Shown: positions 9,444 through 18,542 of the stretch, piece by piece
Position numbering within the stretch: the first letter of the stretch is position 1
How the letters are laid out: the number at the start of each line of letters is the position of its first letter
NCBI GenBank assembly: GCA_034675505.1
Contig: JAUCDD010000025.1
Coordinates: 434,001 to 498,000, forward strand
DNA: 64,000 bases
Source: Melaminivora sp034675505
Lineage (GTDB): Bacteria > Pseudomonadota > Gammaproteobacteria > Burkholderiales > Burkholderiaceae_C
Reading direction: 5' to 3'
Made by a program: the position numbers and the translations under genes
The notes under the pieces: generated by a model
What the model saw: the letters and a program-made list of their open reading frames with translations, nothing else
The model's database searches: none
Told to the model about the DNA's origin: nothing

Positions 9444-11230
9444 GTTCTGCCGTCCAATGCCTGCCGACACCAGCCGCTTCCGGAGCGGGAGCCGACCGGC
9501 TGGCGAAAATTTTGCCGCTGCTGGCCTGCCCGGCCTGCCGGGGAGGGCTGCAGCGCGTCGATGCCGGTAGCGTGCGCTGCCGTGGCTGCAGCGCCTGCTA
9601 TCCAGTGCGGGAGGGGGTTCCCATCCTGCTGCCTGCCACTCTGCAGGAGCCGGGTGTCGGCAGTGCCGATGCCGACGATCCCGTGTCCCGCCATCCGTAC
9701 AGCCCCAGCGCGCTGGAGATCATCCAGTCCCACAAGGACGGCTGGGTGCTCGACCTTGGCGCTGGCGGCAAGCTGCAGCGCTGGGACAACGTGCTGCAGG
9801 TGGACATCTTTCGCTACCCCATGACCGACGTCGTGGCCACGGCCGATTGCCTGCCCTTCCGGGACAATGCCTTCACGGCCGTCGTCAGCCAGGCTGTCTT
9901 TGAGCACCTGCAATACCCGGAAGCGGCCGCCGTCGAAATCCGGCGCGTGCTGCAGCCGCACGGGACGCTGCGTATTGATACCGCCTTCCTGCAGCCTGAG
10001 CACGGCTACCCGCACCATTTCTACAACGCGACCGAAACGGGACTGCGGCATTGGTTCCGTGAATTTGACATCCAGTGGAGCGGAGTCGATACGTACCAAC
10101 ACCCCAAGTGGGCGCTGAGCTGGTTCCTGGACGTTTACCTGGATCGTCTGCCTGATGAGCACGCAGCAGTGATCCGGCAATCGAGTGTCGGTCAGTTGAA
10201 TGAAGCGCTGCGGCTCCTGGCGCAAGGGGAGGCCAGGGCGCACGACGGGGCGCTGCTGGCGGCACTGGATGCACTGCCCCAACATGAACTGCGCACGCTT
10301 GCGGCTGGCGTGTGCATCCAGGGCCGCAATCCGGCCAAGCCTCTCGCGTTGGACGCGCCGTGCGCTGCCACAGGGTCCCGGCAACCCGCCTCTGCCGAGG
10401 CCGACCGGGAGTTCCAGGTTCTGCGCCAGGAGGTTCTCGCGTTGCGCGAACAGGCGCAAGCGCTGCAGGAAACCAGGGACCTCGCGCTGGACCGTGGCAA
10501 CTACCTGGCACAGGTGGCGTATTTCAATGTTGACGTCAGGTTGTTGCAAACCATGACCCTGCGGGCCCGGATGCACTTCGCACTGGGCGCCTTGGCACGC
10601 TTGCTTATGCCCCCGAAGTTTTGGCTGGGCATGCGGGCAAGGCGCCAGCGCCAGCGGTCTGCGGTACAACCTGCCACACAGGAAGATGCGCCATTCTTCA
10701 CCGTCGTCGTGGCCCCCGGCGACGTGAACTCGCTCATCAAGGCATTCTTCTCCCTGACCCACCAGAGCTTCACGGGTTGGGAGCTGATCGTGACCGAATA
10801 TTCTGGCCAGCCCGTGGCGGTGCGAAACGTGCTGCAGGACTTCGCCGCGCTGGACCGGCGCGTCCGTGTGCTCAAGTCCCCCGGGAGGGATGCGGTGGAG
10901 CTGGCGCAACGTGCGCCTGCAGGGGCCCGCGGACGCTACCTGTTGAACCTGCCGGCGGGCTCCGCGTTGACCAGCAAGGCCCTGCAAACCATATTCACCT
11001 TGCTGCGCAGCCGTCCTGATACCGCAATGGTGCTTGCTGATTACGAGTATTCGGAGGATGACGGCACACCACCCATGCGCTGCCATGCTGCTCCACCGGA
11101 TCCACTGGTTGCAGCGGAGGCCGGGGAGTTCGCCTTTGCCGTGCGGGCGGTATCCACCCAGGCTGGCCCCGCCCCGGCTTTTGCCTACATTCCCGAGGTG
11201 CTGTTCCGCCAAGCCGGGAGCGCTGCCTGA
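9440..11230 (+). CDS. Methyltransferase fused to a degenerate glycosyltransferase-like domain
   Basis: The ATG at 9440 overlaps the preceding stop (ATGA); 596 residues. Residues 25-60 form a Trm112-like zinc ribbon (CPAC...CRGC). Residues 95-230 are a class I SAM-dependent methyltransferase: glycine motif 'VLDLGAGGKL', 'DVVATADCLPFRDNAF', 'VFEHL'. A short coiled coil (320-355) follows. Residues 417-590 look like a GT-A fold ('FFTVVVAPGD', 'SLTHQSFTGWELIVTEY') with no clear DXD, probably non-catalytic. It likely methylates a sugar made by the upstream enzyme, perhaps capping the glycan. Translational coupling to the upstream gene supports one pathway. Confidence 0.82.
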   Translation: MSSAVQCLPTPAASGAGADRLAKILPLLACPACRGGLQRVDAGSVRCRGCSACYPVREGVPILLPATLQEPGVGSADADDPVSRHPYSPSALEIIQSHKDGWVLDLGAGGKLQRWDNVLQVDIFRYPMTDVVATADCLPFRDNAFTAVVSQAVFEHLQYPEAAAVEIRRVLQPHGTLRIDTAFLQPEHGYPHHFYNATETGLRHWFREFDIQWSGVDTYQHPKWALSWFLDVYLDRLPDEHAAVIRQSSVGQLNEALRLLAQGEARAHDGALLAALDALPQHELRTLAAGVCIQGRNPAKPLALDAPCAATGSRQPASAEADREFQVLRQEVLALREQAQALQETRDLALDRGNYLAQVAYFNVDVRLLQTMTLRARMHFALGALARLLMPPKFWLGMRARRQRQRSAVQPATQEDAPFFTVVVAPGDVNSLIKAFFSLTHQSFTGWELIVTEYSGQPVAVRNVLQDFAALDRRVRVLKSPGRDAVELAQRAPAGARGRYLLNLPAGSALTSKALQTIFTLLRSRPDTAMVLADYEYSEDDGTPPMRCHAAPPDPLVAAEAGEFAFAVRAVSTQAGPAPAFAYIPEVLFRQAGSAA

Positions 11231-11531
11231 ACCCGATGCTCCAGGGAGGGAGCTTGCTCCTTTTGAGGTGCAAGGCAGGCCGCCTGGTGCGGCTTGCCCG
11301 CGGCTGCGGAAGGTTTTTTTGGGGCTGCGTGGCAGGTGCGCAACACAATGAAGTTTTGTGTGCCCAGGGTCACAGGCGTTCAGGGCGGATGCTAGCGCAC
11401 GTAACGTTCTCTGCTACGATTGCGCCAACCCGGGTACTCAGCAAGTGACCCTCTTGGGTTGTCGGCCTGTGCAAGTAGGCTATCGCCACGTGGTAGTGTG
11501 GTTTGTTTTAACTTTCAACTGGAGAAGCGAA
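11231..11531. other. Intergenic leader region of the secreted protein gene
   Basis: About 300 nt without a credible gene. Near 11247-11266 a short GGAG...CTCC hairpin followed by TTTT may end the glycosyltransferase/methyltransferase transcript (weak: the loop is 4 nt). The remainder is AT-richer than its surroundings and probably holds a strong promoter and a long 5' UTR, with a good Shine-Dalgarno (GGAGAAG) at 11521-11527. I cannot define the promoter boxes. Confidence 0.5.
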
Positions 11532-12752
11532 GTGTTCAAAAAACGTTATGTCGCCGCCGCCGCCTGCGCCTTGGCCATGGTGGGTACAGCTAACGCCGTG
11601 CAAGTGAGCCGTGACGGTGTGGGTGACTTCCTGATCGCCCCGGCCTATTTCATCGGTGGCGGCATGACCACCGACCTGAAGGTGATCAACACCAGCGCTA
11701 CCGACTCCGTCGTGGCCAAGGTTATTTTCCGTGATCAGGTTACTTCCGCCGAAGTGCTGGACTTCTTGATCTACCTGTCGCCCTCCGACGTGTGGAATGG
11801 TACCGTTTCGTGCGAAGCTGCTGACGCCAATGGCCAGTGCACGCGCTCCGTCGTGACCAGCGCTGACGACAGCATCCAGCTGGAAAGCAGCGCCCAGTTC
11901 GCATCTGCTTCGAACCCCGCCCGCATCGTGAACGACTCCGCTACTGCGAGCGTCACCGGCCGCGTCTCCCTGCCTAACCAGGGTTACGTTGAAGTCGTGA
12001 TGGGCAGCGCCTACGCGGTTGCTCCCTTCCGTCCTGGCGTGTCCAAGGCCAACATCCTGGCTGCCCATGACGCAGCTGCTGCGCTGGTTCCCGCCAACGC
12101 CACCCCGAACGTGATGACGGGTGCCGTGACGGTGAGCGCACCTGGCGTCGGCTCTGCCACGCTGCCCATGCTGGCTCTGGCTGACTACGACAACAGCGAC
12201 AACGTTCGCATTGGCGTGCTGTCTGGCCTGGACGTGCCGACCCAGCGTACGCCCGTGGCTGACGTTGAAGAAGCTCTGTGGGCCAACAACTTCGCCATCC
12301 CCTACTCGGTTGGCGCAGGCAAGCTGTCCCTGGCTACGTTCACGTTCCCGACCAAGCTGTCGTACAACCGTCGCCAAGACGGCCAGTATCCGTTTGCTGA
12401 AGCTGCAGCACCTGCCTATGGCAAGACCTGCATCACTGCAAACGTGTACGACAACTCGGAAAACACCATCCTGGGCAACATCTTCAACGTGTCGCCGCTG
12501 CCCCCGTCGCCCCAGACTTGCCTGGATGAGTTCCAGTGGCTGGTCCTCGGCGGCAACATTAACACGGGCAACTTCGGCGAAGGCTGGGCTCGTATCAGCT
12601 TCCGCAACCCGTTCCCGGCTGCTGCCCAAGTGCGCACTCCTGGCGACAGCTCCAACGTGGGCCGCTCCGGTGTTCCTGCCATCGCTACCTACATGATCAA
12701 GGATGTGGCAGCAGGCAAGTTCTCCTGGGCTTACGCCTCCAAGACCCGTTAA
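11532..12752 (+). CDS. Abundant exported surface protein of unknown family
   Basis: The GTG at 11532 is chosen because GGAGAAG sits 5 nt upstream and it opens directly into a signal peptide ('FKKRYVAAAACALAMVGTAN', cleavage around ANA-VQV). Mature protein about 382 residues, rich in Ala, Val, Asn, Ser and Thr, with two cysteine pairs (SCEAADANGQC; TCITANV with PQTCLDE) that could form disulfides. Codon choice is restricted and GC is lower than in neighbours, the pattern of a highly expressed gene. No enzymatic motif is seen. Possible roles: a structural envelope protein, a type II secretion substrate, or a target of the adjacent glycosylation enzymes. These are inferences from neighbours only. 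Confidence 0.75.
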   Translation: MFKKRYVAAAACALAMVGTANAVQVSRDGVGDFLIAPAYFIGGGMTTDLKVINTSATDSVVAKVIFRDQVTSAEVLDFLIYLSPSDVWNGTVSCEAADANGQCTRSVVTSADDSIQLESSAQFASASNPARIVNDSATASVTGRVSLPNQGYVEVVMGSAYAVAPFRPGVSKANILAAHDAAAALVPANATPNVMTGAVTVSAPGVGSATLPMLALADYDNSDNVRIGVLSGLDVPTQRTPVADVEEALWANNFAIPYSVGAGKLSLATFTFPTKLSYNRRQDGQYPFAEAAAPAYGKTCITANVYDNSENTILGNIFNVSPLPPSPQTCLDEFQWLVLGGNINTGNFGEGWARISFRNPFPAAAQVRTPGDSSNVGRSGVPAIATYMIKDVAAGKFSWAYASKTR

Positions 12753-12772
12753 GCTTTAGTGCTTGAAGGTTG

Positions 12773-12814
12773 AAAGCGGGGACGGCATTGGCTGTCCCCG
12801 CTTTGTTTTTTTTG
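12773..12814 (+). terminator. Strong intrinsic terminator after the exported protein gene
   Basis: AAAGCGGGGAC, loop GGCATTG, GTCCCCGCTTT, then GTTTTTTTT. A near-perfect GC-rich stem with a U tract, about 20 nt after the stop codon, matching a highly transcribed monocistronic unit. Confidence 0.9.
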
Positions 12815-12832
12815 TATTTTGCTGGTGTTGGT

Positions 12833-14305
12833 ATGCAAAAATTTCTGAGCTTGTGCAGGTACGTCGCTCTAGGCCTGCTTTTATCTTTGGCGGGAGCGGC
12901 ACACGCTCAGTTTGTGTCTCTGCACCGATTCCCTGTTGTTTACACGATCAGTTCGGCGCTGGATGCGAGCGGGAATATTTTCTTTACCAGGACTCCAGAG
13001 TTATTTGGTTTCAAGGATCAATTCGCTCCTTCTGGTGTGAGCGGATGTGTCATTGGTTATCCTGAGTTTCGACAGCTGTGCCAGACCGTTGATGGCGGTT
13101 TTGGCTTCATGTTGGGCGATTACTCGGACCATAGTCAATTTCGCGTATACATTCCTGCTGGAACCACATTTTTCGGGCTTTCAGGATTTCTGCCTCAATA
13201 TACTGAATATGCCGCAGTTGTGAAGATGGATACCCCTCCCGGGCGAATTGCACCTTTGAGCCCCCCGGAGTATGAAGCCGCCAAGCGGGACCAGAAGATC
13301 GACATCGATTTCGGCCGGCTCTTGAATGGCGAAGAACGGCTCATGGTGCATGATGGCGGCGGCGTCATCAGCCTTTCAGGCACGGCTCGCATGAGCGCCA
13401 ACCCGCTCCCCACCGGACGCTGGCTCTACGTCAGGGTGCTCAATGGAGCCTTCATCAACAGCTTGCGCGCTTCCTATGAAGTGAACCAGGCCCAGTATCG
13501 TGCCTGGTACGACAATGCTGTCGCGACCGGATTGTTTGGCACCGATGGCGACCCGAGGGAGGGTGCTGCTCCGGTGGGGCCGCCAGCGCTCCAGGGGATC
13601 ACGCTGTCCGCTTCCAGCTGGACCGTCGGCTCTGGTGCTGCGCCCGTGTTGACGGTGACAGCCAACCCGGCCGGTGCCGCACTGCCTGGAAATTGCACGG
13701 TCAGCCCCTCGGGTGTCTTGACGCTCGGCGTGAGCACGGGTTCGACGGCTGCGATCACGATCAACACGCAGGCTGCCGCGGCACTGGCAAATTCCCGGAC
13801 CGATTTTGTCGTCAATTGCGCTGGCAAGACGGCCAATTTCACCGTCGTTCAGGCCGGTACGCCTCCCGCTGCGGTGGCGACTGCAACCGTCAGGGAGATG
13901 CAGCAGTCCCCCGGCGCTCCTGCAGTGCTGCTGCTGGACGTCACCCATCCGACATCCGAAGTCGGCCCCAACGCCAAGGTCAGTTACTACGTTGGTGGCC
14001 TGGTGCCTGCGCACCAGTTCGGGATGGCCGGCTATGACGATGTGGTGTTCTTCCTGGCCAACCGCAGCGCCCCGAACGTCACGCCAGCCTTGCGCGAATG
14101 GGCCTTGTTGTTCAAGAACCAGGCACTGGAGAGCGTCGCCTTCGAGCGAGACCGCAGTTTGACGAACGCTTCGCAGGCTGTACAGATTCCGCTGATCTTC
14201 AAGAAGGAGGATTTCAGGGACCTGGGCGCACGCATGCGTTTTGGATACACATTGCAAGATGGCCAGTTCAAGGTGATGGACGTGATCTGGGATCCGGCGC
14301 GCTGA
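12833..14305 (+). CDS. Exported protein with a C-terminal Ig-like segment, function unknown
   Basis: The ATG at 12833 opens into a signal peptide (MQKFLSLCRYVALGLLLSL, cleavage near AHA-QF); 490 residues. The N-terminal 250 residues carry no motif I know. Residues about 258-345 ('ITLSASSWTVGSGAAPVLTV', 'NCTVSPSGVLTLG') have the rhythm of a bacterial Ig-like/BACON-type beta sandwich, with a Cys pair (NCTV, NCAGK). The C-terminal about 140 residues are again unassigned. Base composition is more even than in the preceding gene. It has its own terminator. It is probably periplasmic or surface-exposed; whether it works with the preceding exported protein is unknown. Confidence 0.65.
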   Translation: MQKFLSLCRYVALGLLLSLAGAAHAQFVSLHRFPVVYTISSALDASGNIFFTRTPELFGFKDQFAPSGVSGCVIGYPEFRQLCQTVDGGFGFMLGDYSDHSQFRVYIPAGTTFFGLSGFLPQYTEYAAVVKMDTPPGRIAPLSPPEYEAAKRDQKIDIDFGRLLNGEERLMVHDGGGVISLSGTARMSANPLPTGRWLYVRVLNGAFINSLRASYEVNQAQYRAWYDNAVATGLFGTDGDPREGAAPVGPPALQGITLSASSWTVGSGAAPVLTVTANPAGAALPGNCTVSPSGVLTLGVSTGSTAAITINTQAAAALANSRTDFVVNCAGKTANFTVVQAGTPPAAVATATVREMQQSPGAPAVLLLDVTHPTSEVGPNAKVSYYVGGLVPAHQFGMAGYDDVVFFLANRSAPNVTPALREWALLFKNQALESVAFERDRSLTNASQAVQIPLIFKKEDFRDLGARMRFGYTLQDGQFKVMDVIWDPAR

Positions 14306-14382
14306 GCTCCCGCGCATTCGCGCCGGGCCTGGCTCGCAGGCACGGCGCGATGGCCGATCCCGGCCAAAGCCTTTAAAAGAGC

Positions 14383-14416
14383 AATGCCAGTCAGTTCAAC
14401 GCTGACTGGCATTTTT
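14383..14416 (+). terminator. Intrinsic terminator
   Basis: ATGCCAGTCAG, loop TTCAACG, CTGACTGGCAT, then TTTTT. A perfect 11-bp stem about 80 nt after the stop of the exported Ig-like protein gene. Confidence 0.92.
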
Positions 14417-15037
14417 GTTGGCGGATACCTGCTGCGCAAGGATCGCTTGACCGGGTGCGGGAAGCCGCGCCCGAGCCGGCGTCGTGGCGACAGCACGGAG
14501 TGGCGCGCCTGCCCCAACAACCAACGCAAGTGCTCAGGGCCTGTTCAACGTCTTTCCATGGTGCTCGCAAGGCAGCACAAGGCCGCAATCAAGGCGGCGG
14601 CCGCCTTGCCCATGCCCGGGGGCCTGGACAAGGCAGGCAACGATGAGTGAAGCTGTTTTATGCCTTGCCCAGAGAGCCGCCCCGCAAAAGGCACCATGAA
14701 AAGACATTCAACAGGCGCTCAGGGCGCTGCACCTGGGCGGGCCAGGTGCACGCTGCGCCGCGCACCCGCGATGGGACGGCGCGCTGTGGGGCGGCGGATG
14801 CGCATGGGCACGGCTTGCGCATGCCGGGCCGCCAGCCGCATGGCCGCCAGCACGCGCAGGGCGTGTCAGCCTCGCTGGGGCCCACATGTGTCAGGCGCTT
14901 TTACCTGACTGCTAAAGCCAGGGAGAGGCCTGCAACAAGGCGCGGGGCGCGCAAGGGGGCTCGGCTTCCAGGCCGGGGGCCTGGCAAATGCACGCCAGCG
15001 GCTTGCGAAACCAGGGAGGGCACCGGCACGCCCCTGG
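14417..15037. other. Long intergenic region without a convincing gene
   Basis: About 620 nt. Short open frames exist on both strands but lack start signals, known motifs and consistent codon bias. The region contains the 26-bp imperfect inverted repeat listed separately. It may be the remnant of a small mobile element or of a decayed gene. Confidence 0.5.
14539..14716. repeat. Inverted repeat pair (26-nt arms, 126-nt spacer)
   Basis: Arm 1 at 14539-14564 starts GCCTGTTCAACGTC and ends CCATGGTGC. Arm 2 at 14691-14716 is its reverse complement with 3 mismatches in 26. No transposase is encoded between the arms. It could be a MITE-like element, a large RNA stem-loop, or two inverted copies of a dispersed repeat. 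Confidence 0.7.
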
Positions 15038-15889
15038 TCAGGGCTTCATCATGTTCATGAACGGGTTGCCCAGCGCAGGCACCGGCTGCCCGCCGCCCTG
15101 TGCCCCCTGCTGTTGAAGGGCGCGATCGCGGGCGGCTGCAAGGGCTTCCGCCAGGCTGTTCGGCGCGCCGGAGGGACTGGCCACGGGGGCGGGCGCAGCC
15201 GCTGCAGGCTGGCCGGCAGCCAATGCTGCAGCGGCCGTGGCACCCGCTTGCCCGGCGGGTGGGCGCGCGGGGGAGCCGGGCTGGGCAGCCGTGGCGGCTC
15301 CGGCATGCGCCGGGGCTTCCGCCGGGGCCGGGACCGGTTCGATGGCGCCCTGTACCGGTTGAGGCGCCGACGCTGCGGCCACCATGGCGCTGGAGGAGCG
15401 GTCGTTCTTCTTGGTGAAATACACCTGCTGAGAGCCCGTGGCAGCCTGCAGCACGAGATGGGTGGGCTCGATGCGCGCCACCCGGTATTCCCCCAGGGGC
15501 TGGCCCTCAGTCAGCGTGGCGAAGGAACGGCCTCCCTCTGCCAGCGAGGCCAGGCGGCCTCCGACCTTGACGGTGGCGCGCTTGTCGGCGCCGACGATAG
15601 CCACTCCGTAGAGCTGCAAGTCCTGCTCGGTAAAGGGCGGCGGCGGCGGGGGCGGGGCGGCCGGCGGGGGCGGAGGCACCCGGTCAGGCCACAGACGCCT
15701 TTGGGCGTCGAAAGGGTTGCTGTATTCCAGAGGCGCCAGATCGGTACTGGCGAGCCGCGGCGATGCGGCTGGCGTGGGCGCGATGCCGGGCGTCGCCACC
15801 ATGCTGGCCGCCTGCGGTTGTTGTGCCGAGGCACCCAGTGCAGCAGCGGCGGCGATGCAGCCGAGCAGTCCTGGAAGAGACTTTGTCAT
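15038..15889 (-). CDS. GspC-like type II secretion accessory protein
   Basis: The ATG at 15889 starts a signal-anchor ('TKSLPGLLGCIAAAAALGAS'); 283 residues. Residues 50-70 carry 'EYSNPFDAQRRLWPDR', followed by a proline stretch. Residues 90-165 resemble the GspC/PilP homology-region fold ('LQLYGVAIVGADKRATVKV', 'EGQPLGEYRVARIEPTHLVL'). The C-terminal third is low-complexity Ala/Pro/Gln. In type II systems this domain links the inner-membrane platform to the GspD secretin. The gene lies 10 kb from the other gsp genes, which fits a split betaproteobacterial arrangement. Family assignment is by pattern and could also be a PilP-type lipoprotein. Confidence 0.6.
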   Translation of the reverse strand: MTKSLPGLLGCIAAAAALGASAQQPQAASMVATPGIAPTPAASPRLASTDLAPLEYSNPFDAQRRLWPDRVPPPPPAAPPPPPPPFTEQDLQLYGVAIVGADKRATVKVGGRLASLAEGGRSFATLTEGQPLGEYRVARIEPTHLVLQAATGSQQVYFTKKNDRSSSAMVAAASAPQPVQGAIEPVPAPAEAPAHAGAATAAQPGSPARPPAGQAGATAAAALAAGQPAAAAPAPVASPSGAPNSLAEALAAARDRALQQQGAQGGGQPVPALGNPFMNMMKP

Positions 15890-15967
15890 GGACGATGCTT
15901 TCCTATTTGATGAGGCGGGGCGCTGCCGGGCCCGCAAAGGGGGACGTGCCGGCACATTTTCCGCACT

Positions 15968-17137
15968 TCAGCGGTGCGCGGGTGCGGCCCCGCCGGAGTC
16001 AGACCCGCTTTCCCCGCCAGCGTTCCAATGCAGGCACAGCGACGCTGGATCCGGATTGTCTCGCGTTGCCAATGCCGACAGCCGGCCGTGCAAGGCGCTC
16101 GCGCAAAAACTGTCCATCACCGCCCGGGGCACGCACGCGCGCGCGCCAGCGGCAATCAGCCCGATGGCCGGCTGCAAAAGCGGGCTGGGGCTGATCTCCA
16201 GCAGCCAGCCGCCCTGCCATGCCGGGGGCACGTCCGCCCACGGCCGCTCCAGCGCCAGCGCCGGGGCGAGGACGGGGGGTGTCCCGGCCACCGCGCCGGC
16301 CTTGTCCAGCCACGTGCGGCCGGGTGCTTGCGCGCAGTGCTTGCCAAAATACACCCGCCCCCCCTCCTGCATCAGCGCATGCTTGTGCGCCTCGTTGCGC
16401 CAGGCGTGGATGGCGCGTGCGGCTGGCACCACGGCCAGGCGCCAGCCGGCGCGGCGCAGGCGCAGGCACAGGTCGGAGTCCTCGTAGTACATGAAGAATC
16501 GCGCGTCGAAGGGCGGCTCGCCCGGCGGCAGCGCGGCGCGGCGCAGCAGCAGGGCGCCGCCGGACAGGGCGCGCTGGCGCACGGGCTGGCGCGACGTCCA
16601 CAGCCGCAGGTTTTCCGCGCGCGAAGCCCGCGCCAGGCGCTGCCAGGCGGCGGGCTCGCGCAGGGCGCGCTCGTGGGCCCATGTGCGCACGGCGGTCGGC
16701 AGCAGTGCCGGGGAGATGCGCCACTGGCAGCGGCTGTCCAGGTACTGCTGGGGGCCGACGGCGGCCAGGCCCGGGTCGGCCTGCAGCGCCTGCACCAGCG
16801 CCGCCGTGCAGCCGCCCCCGACCAGCTGCACGTCCGGGTTGACGAAGAACACGAACGGCGCAGCCGTGCTGGCCCAGGCCAGGTTGCAGGCGCGGCCAAA
16901 GCCCAGGTTGGCGCCGGCGTCGATCAGGCGGGTGCCCGCCGGCAGCAGGGCGCGCAGGCGCTGGTGCTCGGCGGCGTCGGCGCTGTTGTCCACGACCAGC
17001 ACTTCGGCTTGCGGCGCGTCGGCCAGCACCGACCGGGCCGCCTGCGCGATGTCGGGCGCGCCAAAATAGTTGACCAGCACGGCGGCGACGTGCGCGGGCG
17101 GGGCGGCGGGGCCGGGCGGGCGGCGGTGCAGGGGCAT
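15968..17137 (-). CDS. GT2 family glycosyltransferase (rhamnosyltransferase-like)
   Basis: ATG at 17137, 389 residues. The core (residues 15-260) reads 'VAAVLVNYFGAPDIAQAA', 'VLVVDNSADAAEHQRLR', 'GANLGFGRACNLA', 'FVFFVNPDVQL', and 'GGALLLRRAALPPGEPPFDA' with 'FFMYYEDSDLCLRLRRAGW', the ED-containing acceptor motif. This layout is typical of WbbL-type rhamnosyltransferases. The about 100-residue tail contains a further conserved-looking segment but no known domain. It follows the methyltransferase gene by 17 nt and is in the surface-glycan cluster, so it likely adds a sugar to an O-chain or glycoprotein glycan. Confidence 0.85.
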   Translation of the reverse strand: MPLHRRPPGPAAPPAHVAAVLVNYFGAPDIAQAARSVLADAPQAEVLVVDNSADAAEHQRLRALLPAGTRLIDAGANLGFGRACNLAWASTAAPFVFFVNPDVQLVGGGCTAALVQALQADPGLAAVGPQQYLDSRCQWRISPALLPTAVRTWAHERALREPAAWQRLARASRAENLRLWTSRQPVRQRALSGGALLLRRAALPPGEPPFDARFFMYYEDSDLCLRLRRAGWRLAVVPAARAIHAWRNEAHKHALMQEGGRVYFGKHCAQAPGRTWLDKAGAVAGTPPVLAPALALERPWADVPPAWQGGWLLEISPSPLLQPAIGLIAAGARACVPRAVMDSFCASALHGRLSALATRDNPDPASLCLHWNAGGESGSDSGGAAPAHR

Positions 17138-17154
17138 GGCGGGGTGGCGCCCGG

Positions 17155-18375
17155 CTACGCCGGCCGTGCGCGAAACAGGAAGGCCTGCGTGTCCAGCTCG
17201 GCGGCGCCGGTCTGCAGCCCGGGGGTGGACAGCCAGTGCTCGCGCCACCCGGGCGGGCAGGGCACGACCACCGGCAGGGTCAGCTCCAGCGCGAAGCCTT
17301 CCTGCGCCAGCAGGTCGGCCAGCGTGCGCCGCGTGAAAAAGCGCAGGTGCGTGATGCAGTGGATGCCCACCGGGCAGTAGTCCCAGCGTCCCTCCAGCAG
17401 GTCGGCGACGACGGACCAATGCCCGACGTTGGGCACCGAGCCGACCAGGCAGCCGCCCGGCGCCAGCAGCTGGCGGATGCGCGCCAGCCATTGCTGCGGC
17501 TCGGCGGTGTGCTCCAGCGAGTCCAGCAGCGTCACGCAATCGAACGCGCCCGCGCCGCCGTCCGGCAGGCCGGGCTGCCCCGCCGCGCCGGCTGGAGCGG
17601 CAAAGGTCTGCGCCAGGAAGTCGCCCGGCCAGCAGTGGTCCACCCAGGCGGCGGCGCGCGCGCAGGCGTCGCGGCTGTACTCGCTCAGGTGCGTCTCGCA
17701 GCCGCGCTCGGCCTTGAGCGCGCGCAGGAACTGGCCCTCGCCGCCGCCCACGTCCAGCACGCGGCGCGCCTGCGCCGGGATCAGCGCCAGCATCTCCGGC
17801 CGCGCGCCCTGCTGGTAGCTGCCGAAGTCGTGCGCATGGCAGCTGCCGACCCAGGTGGCGGGCACCGGCGTGCCGCGCTCGAGCGCGCGCAGCGCGTCCA
17901 TGCGCGCCAGGATCAGCGGCGCGTCGGGCAGGCGCTGCAGGCGCTCCTGTTCGTCCGGCGCGGGCTGCTGCGCCAGCGCCTCGCAGTAGCGCTCCAGGCC
18001 GCGCACGGTGTGGTAGTTGGGCTGCGGCGCCTGGGGCTGGCGCGGGCCGGCCGGGCACAGCGCCAGCGGCGCGCCCGCCGCTACACAGGCGCGCAGCTGC
18101 TGCGCTGCGGGCTCGGGCAGCAGCAGGTGGCCGTGCGCCAGCAGCAGCACCAGGGCGTCGCCCGGCAGCGCGGCGCCGTGCTCCAGGGCGGCGGCCAGCA
18201 GGCGCTGCGGGTCGCCCGCCGCCACGGTGCGCCAGTCGCGGTGCGGCCACTGGCGGCGCAGCCGGGCGTGGCCGCTGGCCAGTTCGGCCGAGTCGTGTGC
18301 CACTGCCCGTTGGCCGCAGACGACCAGCGGCAGTGCCGGCGGCGGCGGATCGTTGGCGTTCAGGTGCTTGTCCAT
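17155..18375 (-). CDS. SAM-dependent methyltransferase of the glycan cluster
   Basis: ATG at 18375, 406 residues. The N-terminal 200 residues have no clear motif ('LVVCGQRAVAHDSAEL' could be a partial nucleotide-binding fold). From about 205: 'RVLDVGGGEGQFLRALKAE' (SAM motif I), 'CVTLLDSLEHTAEPQQWL', 'LLAPGGCLVGSVPNVGHW', 'HLRFFTRRTLADLLAQEGF'. This is the class I methyltransferase 23/11 pattern frequent in LPS and S-layer glycan loci. The LRFFT motif is typical of O-chain tailoring methyltransferases. It probably methylates a sugar or polymer end before export by the Wzt/Wzm transporter encoded upstream. Confidence 0.85.
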   Translation of the reverse strand: MDKHLNANDPPPPALPLVVCGQRAVAHDSAELASGHARLRRQWPHRDWRTVAAGDPQRLLAAALEHGAALPGDALVLLLAHGHLLLPEPAAQQLRACVAAGAPLALCPAGPRQPQAPQPNYHTVRGLERYCEALAQQPAPDEQERLQRLPDAPLILARMDALRALERGTPVPATWVGSCHAHDFGSYQQGARPEMLALIPAQARRVLDVGGGEGQFLRALKAERGCETHLSEYSRDACARAAAWVDHCWPGDFLAQTFAAPAGAAGQPGLPDGGAGAFDCVTLLDSLEHTAEPQQWLARIRQLLAPGGCLVGSVPNVGHWSVVADLLEGRWDYCPVGIHCITHLRFFTRRTLADLLAQEGFALELTLPVVVPCPPGWREHWLSTPGLQTGAAELDTQAFLFRARPA

Positions 18376-18396
18376 CGGGGCGTCAGGGTGGGTTTT

Positions 18397-18462
18397 GCAA
18401 AATTGATAGCAAACTATTGGCTATTGGCGCCGGCAAGCAGCGGATTTTGTTCAAAAACCCGG
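18397..18462. repeat. Dispersed intergenic repeat, copy A
   Basis: Pattern AAAATTGATAGCAAACTA ... GGCGCCGGCAAGCAGCGG ... TTTTG. Two related copies are at 25230-25295 and 28519-28575. All have a TGATAG box followed 20-30 nt later by a (GG)CGCCGGCA(A/G)G box. Only intergenic positions or gene starts are occupied. Confidence 0.7.
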
Positions 18463-18542
18463 AAAAATGCCAGAAAACGGCCGGCGCGAGGCCTGCCGCC
18501 CGCGCGCATGCCGGGGCCGCCTGAGCGGACGGGGCGGCGGGC

